Shown here one piece after another: positions 52,504 to 62,193 of a stretch of 64,000 nucleotides of DNA (within the stretch, counting starts at the first letter, position 1; each line of letters starts with the position of its first letter). The translations under genes and the position numbers were made by a program. The stretch is taken from positions 2,232,001 to 2,296,000 of the forward strand of contig JADJQX010000007.1 of the NCBI GenBank assembly GCA_016712525.1, written 5' to 3'. This DNA comes from Myxococcales bacterium. Its GTDB lineage: Bacteria; Myxococcota_A; Polyangia; Polyangiales; Polyangiaceae. The notes under the pieces are model-generated. The model ran no database searches. It was not told where the DNA came from and was given only the letters and a program-made list of their open reading frames with translations.

Positions 52504-53784
52504 TCACCCCGCGGCGGGGCGACGACGACGCGCCACTCCGAGCGCGAGCCCGAGCACAGCGAGCGCCGCGAGCTTCGAGCCCGCCGGGCTGCCGGGCGCC
52601 TGGGAGCACCCGGAGTCGTACATGGTCGAGGTGCCGCTCGTCCTCCCGCCGGTGACGGGGAGCGAGATGCGCGCCTCGTTCGATGCGCCGGCGCGGGGCG
52701 AGTAGATCGTGCGTACACCGAGCCCGTCGGCGAACGCGTAGAGGCACCCCTTCGCGTCGCACGCGCCCTCGACCGCGCTGACGGTGTCGGTGGACGAGGC
52801 CACCGTGTTCGTCGCCTCGGGCCCCGAGGCCTTGGCCTCGGCGTTCCAGGAAGACTCGGTGAGCCGCCCGCCCTCGATCCGGAGGATCTTCGCGTCGGCG
52901 CCGAGCGGGGCCTCGGGATCGGCGACGAGGCCCACCACGCCCGAGAGCGACCGCGAGGCCGTGCCAGGGACGAGCGTGACCGACGCCGAGAGCGTGAGCG
53001 GGACGACCGTGGTCGTCGCGGTGGTTCGGCTCGCCGGCCACATGACGGCGAGCGCCCCCTTCCCGAGCGGGACGAGGCCGACCTCCGAAGGCACGCCCCC
53101 CGAAGAGGAGGCGCGCGTCGCCGCTTCGACGCTCCGCCCGTCGGCCGCGACGTGTTGGATGGTCATTCCGGCGGCGACCGGCGTGAGGACGAAGGCCTCG
53201 CCAGCCGCCGAAGCGACCACGGGCGGCCCCGCGACCCCGGGAGGCTCCACGGTCACGGCCGGGCCGAACACGTCCCCGAGCTGGAGGCTCGTCGACGTGG
53301 AGACGCCGATGACGGGGCGGTCCGTGAAGCCCATCGAGAGGCGCTGGGCCGTCGCGTAGCCCGCGGTGCGGGAGGTGCCCTCGGCCTCGCGGAACGCGCC
53401 GCCCGAGAGGTCGGCCACGAACGACCGGAGCTCCCCTCCGTTGCCAAGGAGCGCGACGTGCGCGTCCCCGCGATCCCGCGTGGGCGCCGTGGCGAGGCCG
53501 ACCGTCGACGAGCCGATGGCCGTAGGCTGGAGCTCGACGCCGACGCCCCCGCGCACCGCGACGAACGCCGTGCCCCTCGCGCCCCGCATGAACACGGCGA
53601 ACTCGCCGCTGCGGGTCGGGTGGACGCTGAGCGCCACGACCGGCTCCGACGACGCGGGCTCGTACGGCGCGACCTCGGCGTCGGCGCGGGCCTCCGAAGC
53701 GAGGCTCGTGACCGCGGCCGCGGCCACGGCCATGGGGAAGAGGAAGAGATGCGCCGAGCGGAGGAGAGGAAGTCGAGAAGCCAT
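52504..53784 (-). CDS. Secreted protein with MYXO-CTERM-type sorting tail
   Basis: This 426-residue protein has a signal peptide (FLFPMAVAAAAVTSLASEARA) and a C-terminal tail of Cys, a short helix and an Arg cluster (SGCSQAPGSPAG, LAALAVLGLALG, RRRR). That tail is the MYXO-CTERM pattern for myxosortase-dependent surface anchoring. The central part has repeated VALSVHPTRSGEFAVFMRG-type strands and may be a beta-propeller; no enzyme motif is seen. The start at 53784 is taken; an ATG 24 bases earlier is also possible. It is convergent with the reverse transcriptase gene. Confidence 0.82.
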   Translation of the reverse strand: MASRLPLLRSAHLFLFPMAVAAAAVTSLASEARADAEVAPYEPASSEPVVALSVHPTRSGEFAVFMRGARGTAFVAVRGGVGVELQPTAIGSSTVGLATAPTRDRGDAHVALLGNGGELRSFVADLSGGAFREAEGTSRTAGYATAQRLSMGFTDRPVIGVSTSTSLQLGDVFGPAVTVEPPGVAGPPVVASAAGEAFVLTPVAAGMTIQHVAADGRSVEAATRASSSGGVPSEVGLVPLGKGALAVMWPASRTTATTTVVPLTLSASVTLVPGTASRSLSGVVGLVADPEAPLGADAKILRIEGGRLTESSWNAEAKASGPEATNTVASSTDTVSAVEGACDAKGCLYAFADGLGVRTIYSPRAGASNEARISLPVTGGRTSGTSTMYDSGCSQAPGSPAGSKLAALAVLGLALGVARRRRPAAG

Positions 53785-53921
53785 GAGGCAGGCTTTTGCA
53801 GAAGCCATGCCCGGGGCTATCGCCGTCGAATCCGGGAATCCTATCCAGCACTTGCGCACGCCAGGGCCCCGGGGTCGACTGCGTGTGCCACGCGCTGGCA
53901 CACACGCTCGGGGCGGCCGTG

Positions 53922-55688
53922 TCAGCGCGACGCCTGCACCACCTTCTTGGCGAGGGCACGCTCGAGGCGCTCGACGAGCACGCGGTCGGCCTCGTCCTCC
54001 ATTTCGCGGGTGAGGCGCTCCTCGAGGGCGCCCGTGGGATCGCGCTTGATCTGGGCGGCGTGCACGCCGGTCGAGACGTGCGTCCGCCACACGACGGGGC
54101 GCGCGCCCGAGGGGAGCACGAGGGACACGTCGTACGCGACGTTGAGGCCGGCCACCGACACCCGCGGCTTCAAGCTCGTGAACACGCGCCCCGACCAGTC
54201 GACCCGCCGCACCACCACGAGGCGCGCGACCTTCTCCTTCGCGCCGGAGGGGCGCGCGTCGGCGACGACCACGGCGTCGGTCTCGAGGAGCGGGGCGAGC
54301 GCGGCGCGGACGGCGAGGGACGAGGCCGTGGCGCGCGCGGTGAGGTCTGCCTGGGTGAGGAGGGCGCTCGGGAGCGTGCGCTTGCCGTTGAAGGTGATGG
54401 TCCGCTGGACGGCGCGCTCGGCCTGCGCGAGGCCCGGGCCCACCTCCGACACGGCCTCGAGCACCACGACCGTGGGCTCGGCCGACGGGGCGTGGAGGCC
54501 CGCGATGGCCGCGCGGAGGCCGAGCGGATCGCGCCCGCCGAGCCTATGGAGGGCGCGCTCGCGCTCGGCCGCGACGTGCTTCGCGATGGCCTCGTCGCGC
54601 TCGGCCTTCGCTTCGGTCGGGTACGCCGCGGCGTGGGCGCGGAGCGACGCAAGGTCTCCCTTCTTCACGGCCCGCGCGAGCTCCTCGAGGACGGCCGCGC
54701 GGCGCGCCGCCGCGACCTCGGGCTCGATGTTCGTCACGGGGTAGGCCTTCCGAAAGCGGGTGATCGCCTCGACGGTGCCCTCGGCCTTCGCGTCGCGGAG
54801 GGCGGCGCGCGGCAGGTGCGTGTCGCGGACCTCGGCGACGTGGCTCTTTCCGCGGCGGAGGTAGGCCTCGTACGTGCCGACGTCGTCGCGGGTGCGCGCC
54901 GCGTGGAAGGCACGCGCGTCGGTCGCGACCTCGCGCCCTACGAAGAGGAGCCCCGCGAGCGGGAGCGCCCACACGAGCGTGAGCGGGACGGGGAACCGTT
55001 CGAACGGCGAGAGCTCGAACCTGCGCGGGGCGAGCGGGGCGACCGGACAGCCGAACCTCGGCAGCTCGAACGGGCTCGCCTCGGCCGACGAGGGCCCACC
55101 CGAGGCGACCTCGGCGAGCTCCCGAGCGACCGCGTCGCGCTCGCTCGCGGCGAGACGGAACGTGAAGCCACGATCCCCGGCGCGGCCCACCACCGTGTCG
55201 CCCACCACCTCGGCCGACACGAGCCGCGCCCACGTGAGCCCGGAGGCGCGCACCTCGAGCACCCCCGACGCGAGCAGGTAACGCCCCACCGGGAGCGGCA
55301 TGGCCTTCCTCCGGCGCGCGCTCCTGCCGAGGACGACGACCGACGCCCCGACGCCCGTGAGCCACGCCGCATAGAGAACGAGCGCGGCGGGAGAGTGACG
55401 AAAGAGCGGCGACGACGGATCCCCGAGGCCTGCGAGGCCCACCGCGCACACGGCCACCGTGAGCGCCGCGAGGACCGCGAGCACGAGCGGACCGCGCTCC
55501 GGGAGCGCCTCTTTCGCGAGCAACGCCGGGCGCGCTTCACGACGAAGCACGGCGACGAGCCGGTCTTGGATGGGTCGCTCGAGAGAGAAGAAGTCGTGGC
55601 GTTCGAGCACGGCGGCCTCCGTTCGTCGTCCCCGCAGCAACGAGCGTGCCTTCCGCTCCCACGCGACGATTGCAGGCACCATGCACAT
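53922..55688 (-). CDS. Hypothetical membrane protein
   Basis: This protein of about 588 residues has two N-terminal helices (GPLVLAVLAALTVAVCAVGLA, AALVLYAAWLTGVGASVVVLG), a cytoplasmic segment, a third helix (LTLVWALPLAGLLFVG) and a large Ala/Arg/Glu-rich domain with helical repeats. I do not recognise a family. The ATG at 55688 is preferred because it begins just before the coding bias; an ATG at 55682 is equally possible. It is divergent from the TPR gene. Confidence 0.7.
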   Translation of the reverse strand: MCMVPAIVAWERKARSLLRGRRTEAAVLERHDFFSLERPIQDRLVAVLRREARPALLAKEALPERGPLVLAVLAALTVAVCAVGLAGLGDPSSPLFRHSPAALVLYAAWLTGVGASVVVLGRSARRRKAMPLPVGRYLLASGVLEVRASGLTWARLVSAEVVGDTVVGRAGDRGFTFRLAASERDAVARELAEVASGGPSSAEASPFELPRFGCPVAPLAPRRFELSPFERFPVPLTLVWALPLAGLLFVGREVATDARAFHAARTRDDVGTYEAYLRRGKSHVAEVRDTHLPRAALRDAKAEGTVEAITRFRKAYPVTNIEPEVAAARRAAVLEELARAVKKGDLASLRAHAAAYPTEAKAERDEAIAKHVAAERERALHRLGGRDPLGLRAAIAGLHAPSAEPTVVVLEAVSEVGPGLAQAERAVQRTITFNGKRTLPSALLTQADLTARATASSLAVRAALAPLLETDAVVVADARPSGAKEKVARLVVVRRVDWSGRVFTSLKPRVSVAGLNVAYDVSLVLPSGARPVVWRTHVSTGVHAAQIKRDPTGALEERLTREMEDEADRVLVERLERALAKKVVQASR

Positions 55689-55842
55689 TTTCGAGCGCGA
55701 CCGAGCCCGCTCCGTGGGCGGGTGGATCGCGGCGGCGCGACCGAGGACCCGACGGGGCCTCGCCGTGCTCCGACGCGAGGGGCACCGTGGCCGAGGCGCC
55801 TGCGCCGCGAGGCGTGGGCCCGGAGCTTGCTGAGAGGACGGC

Positions 55843-58800
55843 ATGTGCCCGAGCCACGCCGGTGAAGAAGAGGTCGAGGTCGTCTCGCTCGAGATCGAGT
55901 GTGTCCTCGACGACCCGAGCCCCACGAGCGAAATCGATCCGAGCGTGCTCCGGAAGCTCCGCCTCGCGGCGATCGAGCGCCCGAGCTACGCGACCATGGA
56001 TCTTTCGTTCGCCGGCCCCAGCCTCGCGGCGCCGAGGGCCGTGCCGGAGCCCCGAGCCGCGGCGTGGCGCGCCGACGCGAGCCCCGAGGAGCGGGAGAGG
56101 CTCGACGCCGGGGATCCCGAAGGTGCCCTGGCGTGCCTGCTCGAGGCCCTCGACGCGACCACGTCTCCGCCCCTCCGGGCGCGGCTCCTCCTGCGTGTGG
56201 CGGGCGTCCTCGAGGACGAGCTCGACGACCCGGGGCAGGCGCTCGACGGCCTGCTCGAGGCGCTCGCGGGCGCGCCGGAGGACTCCGACGTGGCCGAGCA
56301 GGCCGAGCGCCTCGCGCGGAAGCTAGGGCGCGCCGAGGAGCTCGTCCGCGCCGTGGTCGCGGCGCTCGCCTCGGCCCCGGTCGCGAAGCGGATCGCCCTG
56401 CTCGCGCACGCCGCGACCTGGCTCGAGGGGCTCCTCGGCGCGCCGGATCTCGCCGCGACCTACCGCCTCGAGCTCGCGAAGCTCGACGCGTCGCACCCAG
56501 TGGTGTTGCTCGGAGAGGCCGACGCCGCGATGCGGCTCCCCGGGGCCGAGCCGCGGGCGCACGTCGTGTGGCTCGTGCGTGCCTTGGAGCGCGCGACGTC
56601 CCGAACCTTGCGCGCCCACGTCCTAGCTCGGCTCGGCGACGCGGCCGCGAGCGCCGACGAGGCCTTCGCCCGCTTCGAGGCGGCCCTCGCCCTCACCCCC
56701 GAGGACACCTCGCTCCTCTGGTCGTTCGAGGCCGCCGCGCGGGCGCTCGGTCGGTTCGAAGAGCAGAAGCGGGCGCTCGAGACCCTCGCGGCGCTCACCT
56801 CGGGCGACGAGCGCGCCCGCGCGAAGACGAGGCACGCCGACGTGCTCGCCCGGAGCGAGGGGCGCTACGCCGACGCCGTCGCGCTCTACCGCGAGGCGCT
56901 CGAGCTCGCCCCGAGGTCGGCCGCGGCGTTCGAGGGGCTCCTCTTCTGCCACACGAAGCTCCGCGATCCGGCGCGGTTCGTCGCGGTCTCCTGCACCTAC
57001 GCGCGCGGGCTCGCCTCCCCCGCGGAGCGCGCCCGGGTGCTCGCGCGCGCCGCCGACGTGCTCGAGGCCGAGGGAGAGCCGGCGCGCGCCGTCGACCTCT
57101 TGGAGCACGCCCTCGCGGCCACCCCCGAGAGCGCGGAGCTCTGCGCGCGGGCCGTGCGCGCCGCGGAGCGCGCGGGGGACACACGTCGGGCACGCGAGCA
57201 CCGCGCGAGGCTCATCCCGCTCCACGGCGACGCCGACGCGAAGGCGCGCGAGTGGCTCGCCCTCGCCGCGTCGACGCCCCCGGGCGAGAAGCGCGCTGCG
57301 CACCTGGCGTCGGCCCTCGTGGCCTCGCCATCGTACACGCTCGGCCGGTCCGAGCTCGCCTCCGATCCCGCGTTCCGTGCCGTGCTCGCGTCGAAGGTCA
57401 CCCTACGCCGCGCCCTCGACGCGGCCCCTCGGGACCTCGCGCCTCGCACACGCGCGCGGCTCGCCCTCGCTCTCGGGAAGGCGCTCGACGCGGAGGGCGA
57501 CGAGGCCGGCGCGCGCGCCGCGGTGCTCGAGGCGTACGACGCCGATCCCTCGAACGAACGCGCGGCGGCCGCGGCCCTCCGGCACCTCGTCGCCGAAGGG
57601 CGCAGCTCCGACACCCTCGAGGCCTGCGAGAGGCTCGCTCCCCTCGCCCTCCGCGAGGCGCGCTTCGCCGTGGCCGGCGAGCTCGTTCGTGTGGCCGTGG
57701 CCGCGGCCCTCGCCGTGGGAGAGCCCAAACGTGCCCTCGCCCTCGCCGCCTTGGTCACCTCCGAGGCCCGCGAGCCGCACGCCCCGCTCGCCGCGCTCGT
57801 CTCCCTCGTCGGCGCGCCCGCCCTCGACGCCGAGCCCCGCTCGTTCCCGCTCGCCTTCGGGCTCGTCGCCCGGTGCGCCGAGCTCTCCTCCGACGACCGC
57901 GTCCGCCTCGCCGAGTCCCTCGCCCGCCGCGGCGAGCCCGACGCCGTGCTCCGCGTGGTCTCGGGCCTCACGGGCCCCGAAGGCGGAGACGCGCTCGCCC
58001 CCCGAAGGCGCGCGGCCCTCGCCCTCGCAGGCGACGCGTACGAGGCCCAAGGGAACCTGCGTCGCGCCCTCGAGGCCCGAGTGGCGCTCGCCTCGGCGAC
58101 CTCGTGCACCAAGGCGCGTTTCCAGGTGCTCGTCGCCGCCGTGCGCCTCGCCGAGGAGGGCCTCGGGGACAAAGCCACGGCCGCGCGGCTCGCCGACGCC
58201 GCGTGCGCCCTCGAGCCCGACGACGTCGCGCAGTGGCACGTGGCCATGCGGCTCCACGGCGAGACGGGCGACCACGGGCGCCTCGCCGCGGTGCTCGAGG
58301 CCATCGCCACGCGCACCCCTCGTCCCGAGGCGAAGGCCCGTTACCTCTCCGTGCGCGCAGGCATCCTCGCGAAGCACCTCGACGACCCACGCGCCGCGGC
58401 CGCCGCGTACGAGGCCGCCCTCGACGCGGACCCGACGCGCCTCGACGACTTCGCCGCCCTCACCCGCGTCCACGACACGTCGGGAGATTTTCGCGGCCTC
58501 GAGCGCGCCTACCTCCGCATGATCGCCCGCGTGAAGGACGGCGGCGACGCCACGCTCACGGCCCACCTCTTCGAGCGCCTCTCCCACGTCTACGCGAGCC
58601 GCCTCGGGGACGTGGACCGCGCGAAGCGGGCCCTCGACGCCGCGCGGCGCCTCTCCCCCGACGAGGCCGGCCTCCAGAAGCGCGGCGTGCTGCTCCTCGT
58701 CCAGCGCGACGAGCTCGATCGCGCCGCGGACCTCTTGATCGAGGATCTCGCGCGGGATCCGCTCGACCCCGCGACCTCGACGCGCCTCGCCGCCGTGCGC

Positions 58801-59703
58801 GAGCGCCAAGGCCGGCTCGACGAGGCCCGGACGGCGACCCAGATCACGGCGTGCCTGCGCGCGCTCACGGCAGCCGAGGCGGCGCTCCTCGCGACGTCGG
58901 CCCCCGTCCCCCTCGAGGAGATCCCGGGCGCGCTGTCGGACGCCGCGTGGGCCTCGCACCTCGGCGAAGGCGCGCTCGAGCCTTCGCTCGTCGTCCTCCT
59001 CCGCACCATGAGCGCGGTCGTCGCGCGGGGCTCCGCGAAGCGTGGGCACACGCGCGCGCCGAGCCTAGGCGACCACGAGCTCGCGAGCGCCCTCGCCGAC
59101 GCGTCCGAGATCCTCGCCTCTCCCGCCCCCGAGCTCACCTTCGCCAAGGGGCGAGGCGCGCCGTTCACGTGGGACCGCGCGGGCGCGCTCGTGGTCGACG
59201 CCACCGCGGCGCGCTTCGTACGGGCCGAGCTCCCGTTCTTGCTGGGAGGCCTCGTCGCGGGGGCGAGGCCGCGGCTCGCGGAGGCCACGCGCTTCCCCGA
59301 GGCCGATCTCCGCGCGCTCGTCGCCGAGGGGCTCCGCATCGGCCTCGGCCACCCGTCGCACCTCACGCCGACCGACGCCGAGCGCCGCGCCCTCCGCGAG
59401 GCCGCCGAGGCCACCCAGCGCGCCGGCGGCACCCTCGATCTCCGCGGGTTCGTGCGCGCGGCCACCCGCACGTGCGACCGCGCCGGGCTCCTGCTCGTGC
59501 AGGACGTGAGGCTCGCCCACAAGGCGCTCGGGGGCCTCGCGCAGCGCCCGGGGGACGCCCCTCCCCACGAGCGCCGCGCGGCCCTCTTCCTCTTCGCCGT
59601 GTCGCGCGAGCACGGCGAGCTCCGGCGCGCCCTCGGGCTCGGGGCACACGAGGCCTCGAGGCCCTCGGCGACGCGCCCGCGGTTCCTCTCGATCTCGGCG
59701 TGA
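55843..59703 (+). CDS. Very large TPR-rich protein
   Basis: This 1286-residue protein has no signal peptide. From about residue 85 to 1000 it is made of TPR-like helical pairs, with units such as DGDPEGALACLLEALDATTSPPLRARLLLRVAGVLE-type repeats and EAALDADPTRLDDFAALTRVHD. The C-terminal 250 residues are helical without clear repeats. It is probably a scaffold. AGAGGA lies before the ATG. Its stop is 9 bases from the end of a convergent gene. Confidence 0.8.
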   Translation: MCPSHAGEEEVEVVSLEIECVLDDPSPTSEIDPSVLRKLRLAAIERPSYATMDLSFAGPSLAAPRAVPEPRAAAWRADASPEERERLDAGDPEGALACLLEALDATTSPPLRARLLLRVAGVLEDELDDPGQALDGLLEALAGAPEDSDVAEQAERLARKLGRAEELVRAVVAALASAPVAKRIALLAHAATWLEGLLGAPDLAATYRLELAKLDASHPVVLLGEADAAMRLPGAEPRAHVVWLVRALERATSRTLRAHVLARLGDAAASADEAFARFEAALALTPEDTSLLWSFEAAARALGRFEEQKRALETLAALTSGDERARAKTRHADVLARSEGRYADAVALYREALELAPRSAAAFEGLLFCHTKLRDPARFVAVSCTYARGLASPAERARVLARAADVLEAEGEPARAVDLLEHALAATPESAELCARAVRAAERAGDTRRAREHRARLIPLHGDADAKAREWLALAASTPPGEKRAAHLASALVASPSYTLGRSELASDPAFRAVLASKVTLRRALDAAPRDLAPRTRARLALALGKALDAEGDEAGARAAVLEAYDADPSNERAAAAALRHLVAEGRSSDTLEACERLAPLALREARFAVAGELVRVAVAAALAVGEPKRALALAALVTSEAREPHAPLAALVSLVGAPALDAEPRSFPLAFGLVARCAELSSDDRVRLAESLARRGEPDAVLRVVSGLTGPEGGDALAPRRRAALALAGDAYEAQGNLRRALEARVALASATSCTKARFQVLVAAVRLAEEGLGDKATAARLADAACALEPDDVAQWHVAMRLHGETGDHGRLAAVLEAIATRTPRPEAKARYLSVRAGILAKHLDDPRAAAAAYEAALDADPTRLDDFAALTRVHDTSGDFRGLERAYLRMIARVKDGGDATLTAHLFERLSHVYASRLGDVDRAKRALDAARRLSPDEAGLQKRGVLLLVQRDELDRAADLLIEDLARDPLDPATSTRLAAVRERQGRLDEARTATQITACLRALTAAEAALLATSAPVPLEEIPGALSDAAWASHLGEGALEPSLVVLLRTMSAVVARGSAKRGHTRAPSLGDHELASALADASEILASPAPELTFAKGRGAPFTWDRAGALVVDATAARFVRAELPFLLGGLVAGARPRLAEATRFPEADLRALVAEGLRIGLGHPSHLTPTDAERRALREAAEATQRAGGTLDLRGFVRAATRTCDRAGLLLVQDVRLAHKALGGLAQRPGDAPPHERRAALFLFAVSREHGELRRALGLGAHEASRPSATRPRFLSISA

Positions 59704-59712
59704 CCGCAGGAG

Positions 59713-61788
59713 CTACGCGCTCTCTCCGCGGAGGAGGGTGCGCGCGAGGGCGTGGGCCTCTTCGTACGTCGGCAAGAGCGGCGCGAGCGCCTGCTCGAGC
59801 TCCGCGAAGCGCGCCCGATCGCGCAGCGTGACACGCAGCCCGCCCCCGCAGGGCCCGACGTCTCCGAGGCGCGCGAGCGCCCCTCTCCCCGCTTCGCCGA
59901 GGGCGGCCACGAGCGTCGGCCCGAGCCACGTGGTGTCGTCCCCGGGGACGCGCAGGTACCGCGTGACGAAGGCGCGCTGCGTCCCCACGGCGTGCGGCTG
60001 ACGGCACGCGGTCTCGTACGCGGTCGCCCCCATCGACGAGGGCGCGCCCACACGAAAGACGGACGCCTGCACCCCCTTCTGGGCCATGGCCCGATCGACG
60101 ATCGCGACGAGCCCGGCGCGGAGCTCCTCGACGACCTTCTCCCGATGCGCGCGCGGCACCGACGCGGCCTCCGTGTCGAACCAGAGAGAGAGCGTCGGCA
60201 CCCGCGCCTCCTCGCGATCGGGGAGCACCGTGGTGCCGAACGTGAGCCCGAAGACCGCGGGGCGCGGCCCGGTCTCCGGATCGAACGCGGGCCCGTCGTA
60301 CACCGTGACGTCGACCTGGGACTCGTTCACCATCGCGTCGACGAGGCCCTCGAGCCGCTTCCCGAAGAGGAGAGACTTGGCCTTGCCCTTCCCGCTCTTC
60401 GGCCGCGCGCCCGGATCCTTCCGATAGATCGCGGTCGAGACCTCACCGCCTCCATCGCCGAGCGTGTCACGGAGGAGCGTGAGGGCCTCGCGCGCGAACG
60501 AGGCGGCCTCGGCGCGCGGCGCGTCGATCGCGACGAGCGCCGTGAGGTAGCGTGTGCCCGCGAGGGGCCGGAGGAGGTGCGAGATGCCGCCGGGCATGTC
60601 CGCCTCGAGCGCCGCGCGGAGAGGCTTCGCGAAGGGCGGGTCGAGCGCGAGCATGTACGTGCCCGCCCAGGCGCCCTCGTCGCGGTTCTCGCGGGGGACG
60701 AGCGCGCAGAGGAGCGAGCCCTCGCCCGGCGCCACGACCTTGCCCACCACGTTCACGTGCACCATCGCGCGCTGCCACGCGTCCATCGCGCGGCGCACGT
60801 CGACCCCCGGCGAGAAGACGGGCATCGCGGTGCCGGCCGTGAGCTCGGCGTCGGGGAGGTCGACCACCAGCAGGCGCTCGCCCGCCTCCGAGACACGCGC
60901 CTCGGGCACGTGCGTCGTATGTTTGGCCCCCGCGAGCACGTTGCCGAGCAGCACCTCGAAGCGCTCGACAGCGACGAGCTCCTTCGTGAGCCCATCGCCC
61001 CACACCGTGACAGTGAGCCCGCGCGAGGCCCCGCCGACGTTCTTCGCCGCGAACGGGAGGCGGAGCTCGTCCCCCACGGCGAGCGCCTGCCGCGCCTCTC
61101 CGTAGGGCATGTGCACCTCGAGCTTCGGGGGGCCCTCGCTCGTGGCCTCGTAGGCCGGGCGCTCCTTCGCGCGGAACCGCAGCGTCACCGTGCCCTCGGG
61201 GAGCGCGGCGCCGCCCGTCGTCACGTAGCGATAGCCCGTGCTCACGCGCGCCGGATCGCACCCGAGCTGCTCGGCGATCTTCCGGAGCGTCGACTCGGCG
61301 AAGAGATCCTCCGCGGCGAAGGCGGCCCGGAGGTCGTCCTGGGTGTGGCCGGGCGCGAGCAGGGGCTCCCACGCGCGCGGATCCCCCGCGTCCTTTCGAG
61401 GCGCGCCGGGCTTGGGCTTCTTCTTCGTGGTCTCGCCGTCGCCGAAGTAGTCGGGGTACGAGTCGAACGTGTCGCGCCGCTCGCCCGAGCGGAAGAGGCC
61501 GAGCCGGAGCACGTCGCTGTCGTGCACGAGCACCGAGAACGCGTGACCCCGCGCGGCGCGCGAGACCTTCGCCGCGAGGTCGTCGAGCCCGCCCGCGCCT
61601 TCGCCCGCCTCGTCGTAGACCGTGATGAACCCGCCCGCGTCCGGGGGCAAGACGAGCACGGTGCGATCCGCGAGCGCCGGATCGGTGACCTCGTCGGCGC
61701 CCTCCGCGCCCTTTCGGATGGCGTTCACGACCGCGGTCATGAGCCACGTGTTGCCCCGCACCTGCACGTTGCCGAAGAAGGACCCCAT
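59713..61788 (-). CDS. Hypothetical protein of unknown family
   Basis: This 691-residue protein begins MGSFFGNVQVRGNTWLMTAVVNAI and has no signal peptide or membrane helix. It seems to have several domains: an N-terminal part of about 170 residues (VLVLPPDAGGFITVYDEAGEG, then FRSGERRDTFDSYPDYFGDG), a middle part with a beta-sandwich look (VTLRFRAKERPAY, VDLPDAELTAGTAMPVFSPG) and a C-terminal part (SLWFDTEAASVPRAHREKVVEEL ... YETACRQPHAVGTQRAFVTRYLR). No catalytic motif is evident. The ATG at 61788 is chosen; the frame opens 66 bases upstream. A 41-bp repeat array lies in its upstream region. Confidence 0.7.
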   Translation of the reverse strand: MGSFFGNVQVRGNTWLMTAVVNAIRKGAEGADEVTDPALADRTVLVLPPDAGGFITVYDEAGEGAGGLDDLAAKVSRAARGHAFSVLVHDSDVLRLGLFRSGERRDTFDSYPDYFGDGETTKKKPKPGAPRKDAGDPRAWEPLLAPGHTQDDLRAAFAAEDLFAESTLRKIAEQLGCDPARVSTGYRYVTTGGAALPEGTVTLRFRAKERPAYEATSEGPPKLEVHMPYGEARQALAVGDELRLPFAAKNVGGASRGLTVTVWGDGLTKELVAVERFEVLLGNVLAGAKHTTHVPEARVSEAGERLLVVDLPDAELTAGTAMPVFSPGVDVRRAMDAWQRAMVHVNVVGKVVAPGEGSLLCALVPRENRDEGAWAGTYMLALDPPFAKPLRAALEADMPGGISHLLRPLAGTRYLTALVAIDAPRAEAASFAREALTLLRDTLGDGGGEVSTAIYRKDPGARPKSGKGKAKSLLFGKRLEGLVDAMVNESQVDVTVYDGPAFDPETGPRPAVFGLTFGTTVLPDREEARVPTLSLWFDTEAASVPRAHREKVVEELRAGLVAIVDRAMAQKGVQASVFRVGAPSSMGATAYETACRQPHAVGTQRAFVTRYLRVPGDDTTWLGPTLVAALGEAGRGALARLGDVGPCGGGLRVTLRDRARFAELEQALAPLLPTYEEAHALARTLLRGESA

Positions 61789-62193
61789 GGCGGCGATGGT
61801 AGTCGCATGCGGCGCGCGCGCGACGCCTTCTCGTGCGTCACGCGCCGCGCTCATCGTCTCCGGTGGAGCCTCCTCGCGACCGACACGACCGCTCGTGCGT
61901 CGAGGGGACGCGCTCGTACCGAGAGCGTCACCGCCCGGGAGGCTTCGTGGGCCGTTCGTACGGGCACGAGCGGCCTATTGTTCTCCCGGAAGGGATACTC
62001 CCATGTACGAACGCCACTTTGTTCTCCCGGAAGGGATACTCCCATGTACGAACGCCACTTTGTTCTCCCGGAAGGGATACTCCCATGTACGAACGCCACT
62101 TTGTTCTCCCGGAAGGGATAATTCGCGAGACGAGGCGTGGGCGCGGCGGCCGGGCGCGACCTCGTGGGCCGCACCCGAGATCGCGTGGTGCCG
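61789..62193. other. 405-bp intergenic region with tandem repeats
   Basis: No supported gene. It contains the 41-bp tandem array (61978-62120) and a CGTTCGTAC (61953-61961) that is the inverse of the GTACGAACG inside each repeat unit. Open frames across the array read the same unit in different frames because 41 is not a multiple of three, which argues against coding. Confidence 0.7.
61978..62120. repeat. 41-bp tandem repeat, three full copies and a 20-bp part copy
   Basis: Copies begin at 61978, 62019, 62060 and 62101 and are identical as far as I can read them. Each unit contains a small dyad TCCC-GGAA-GGGA and the motif CATGTACGAACG. The array is AT-richer than its surroundings. Confidence 0.9.

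Noticed and set aside
61978..62120. CRISPR array
   Set aside because: The repeats are directly adjacent copies of one 41-bp unit, with no variable spacers and no cas genes.
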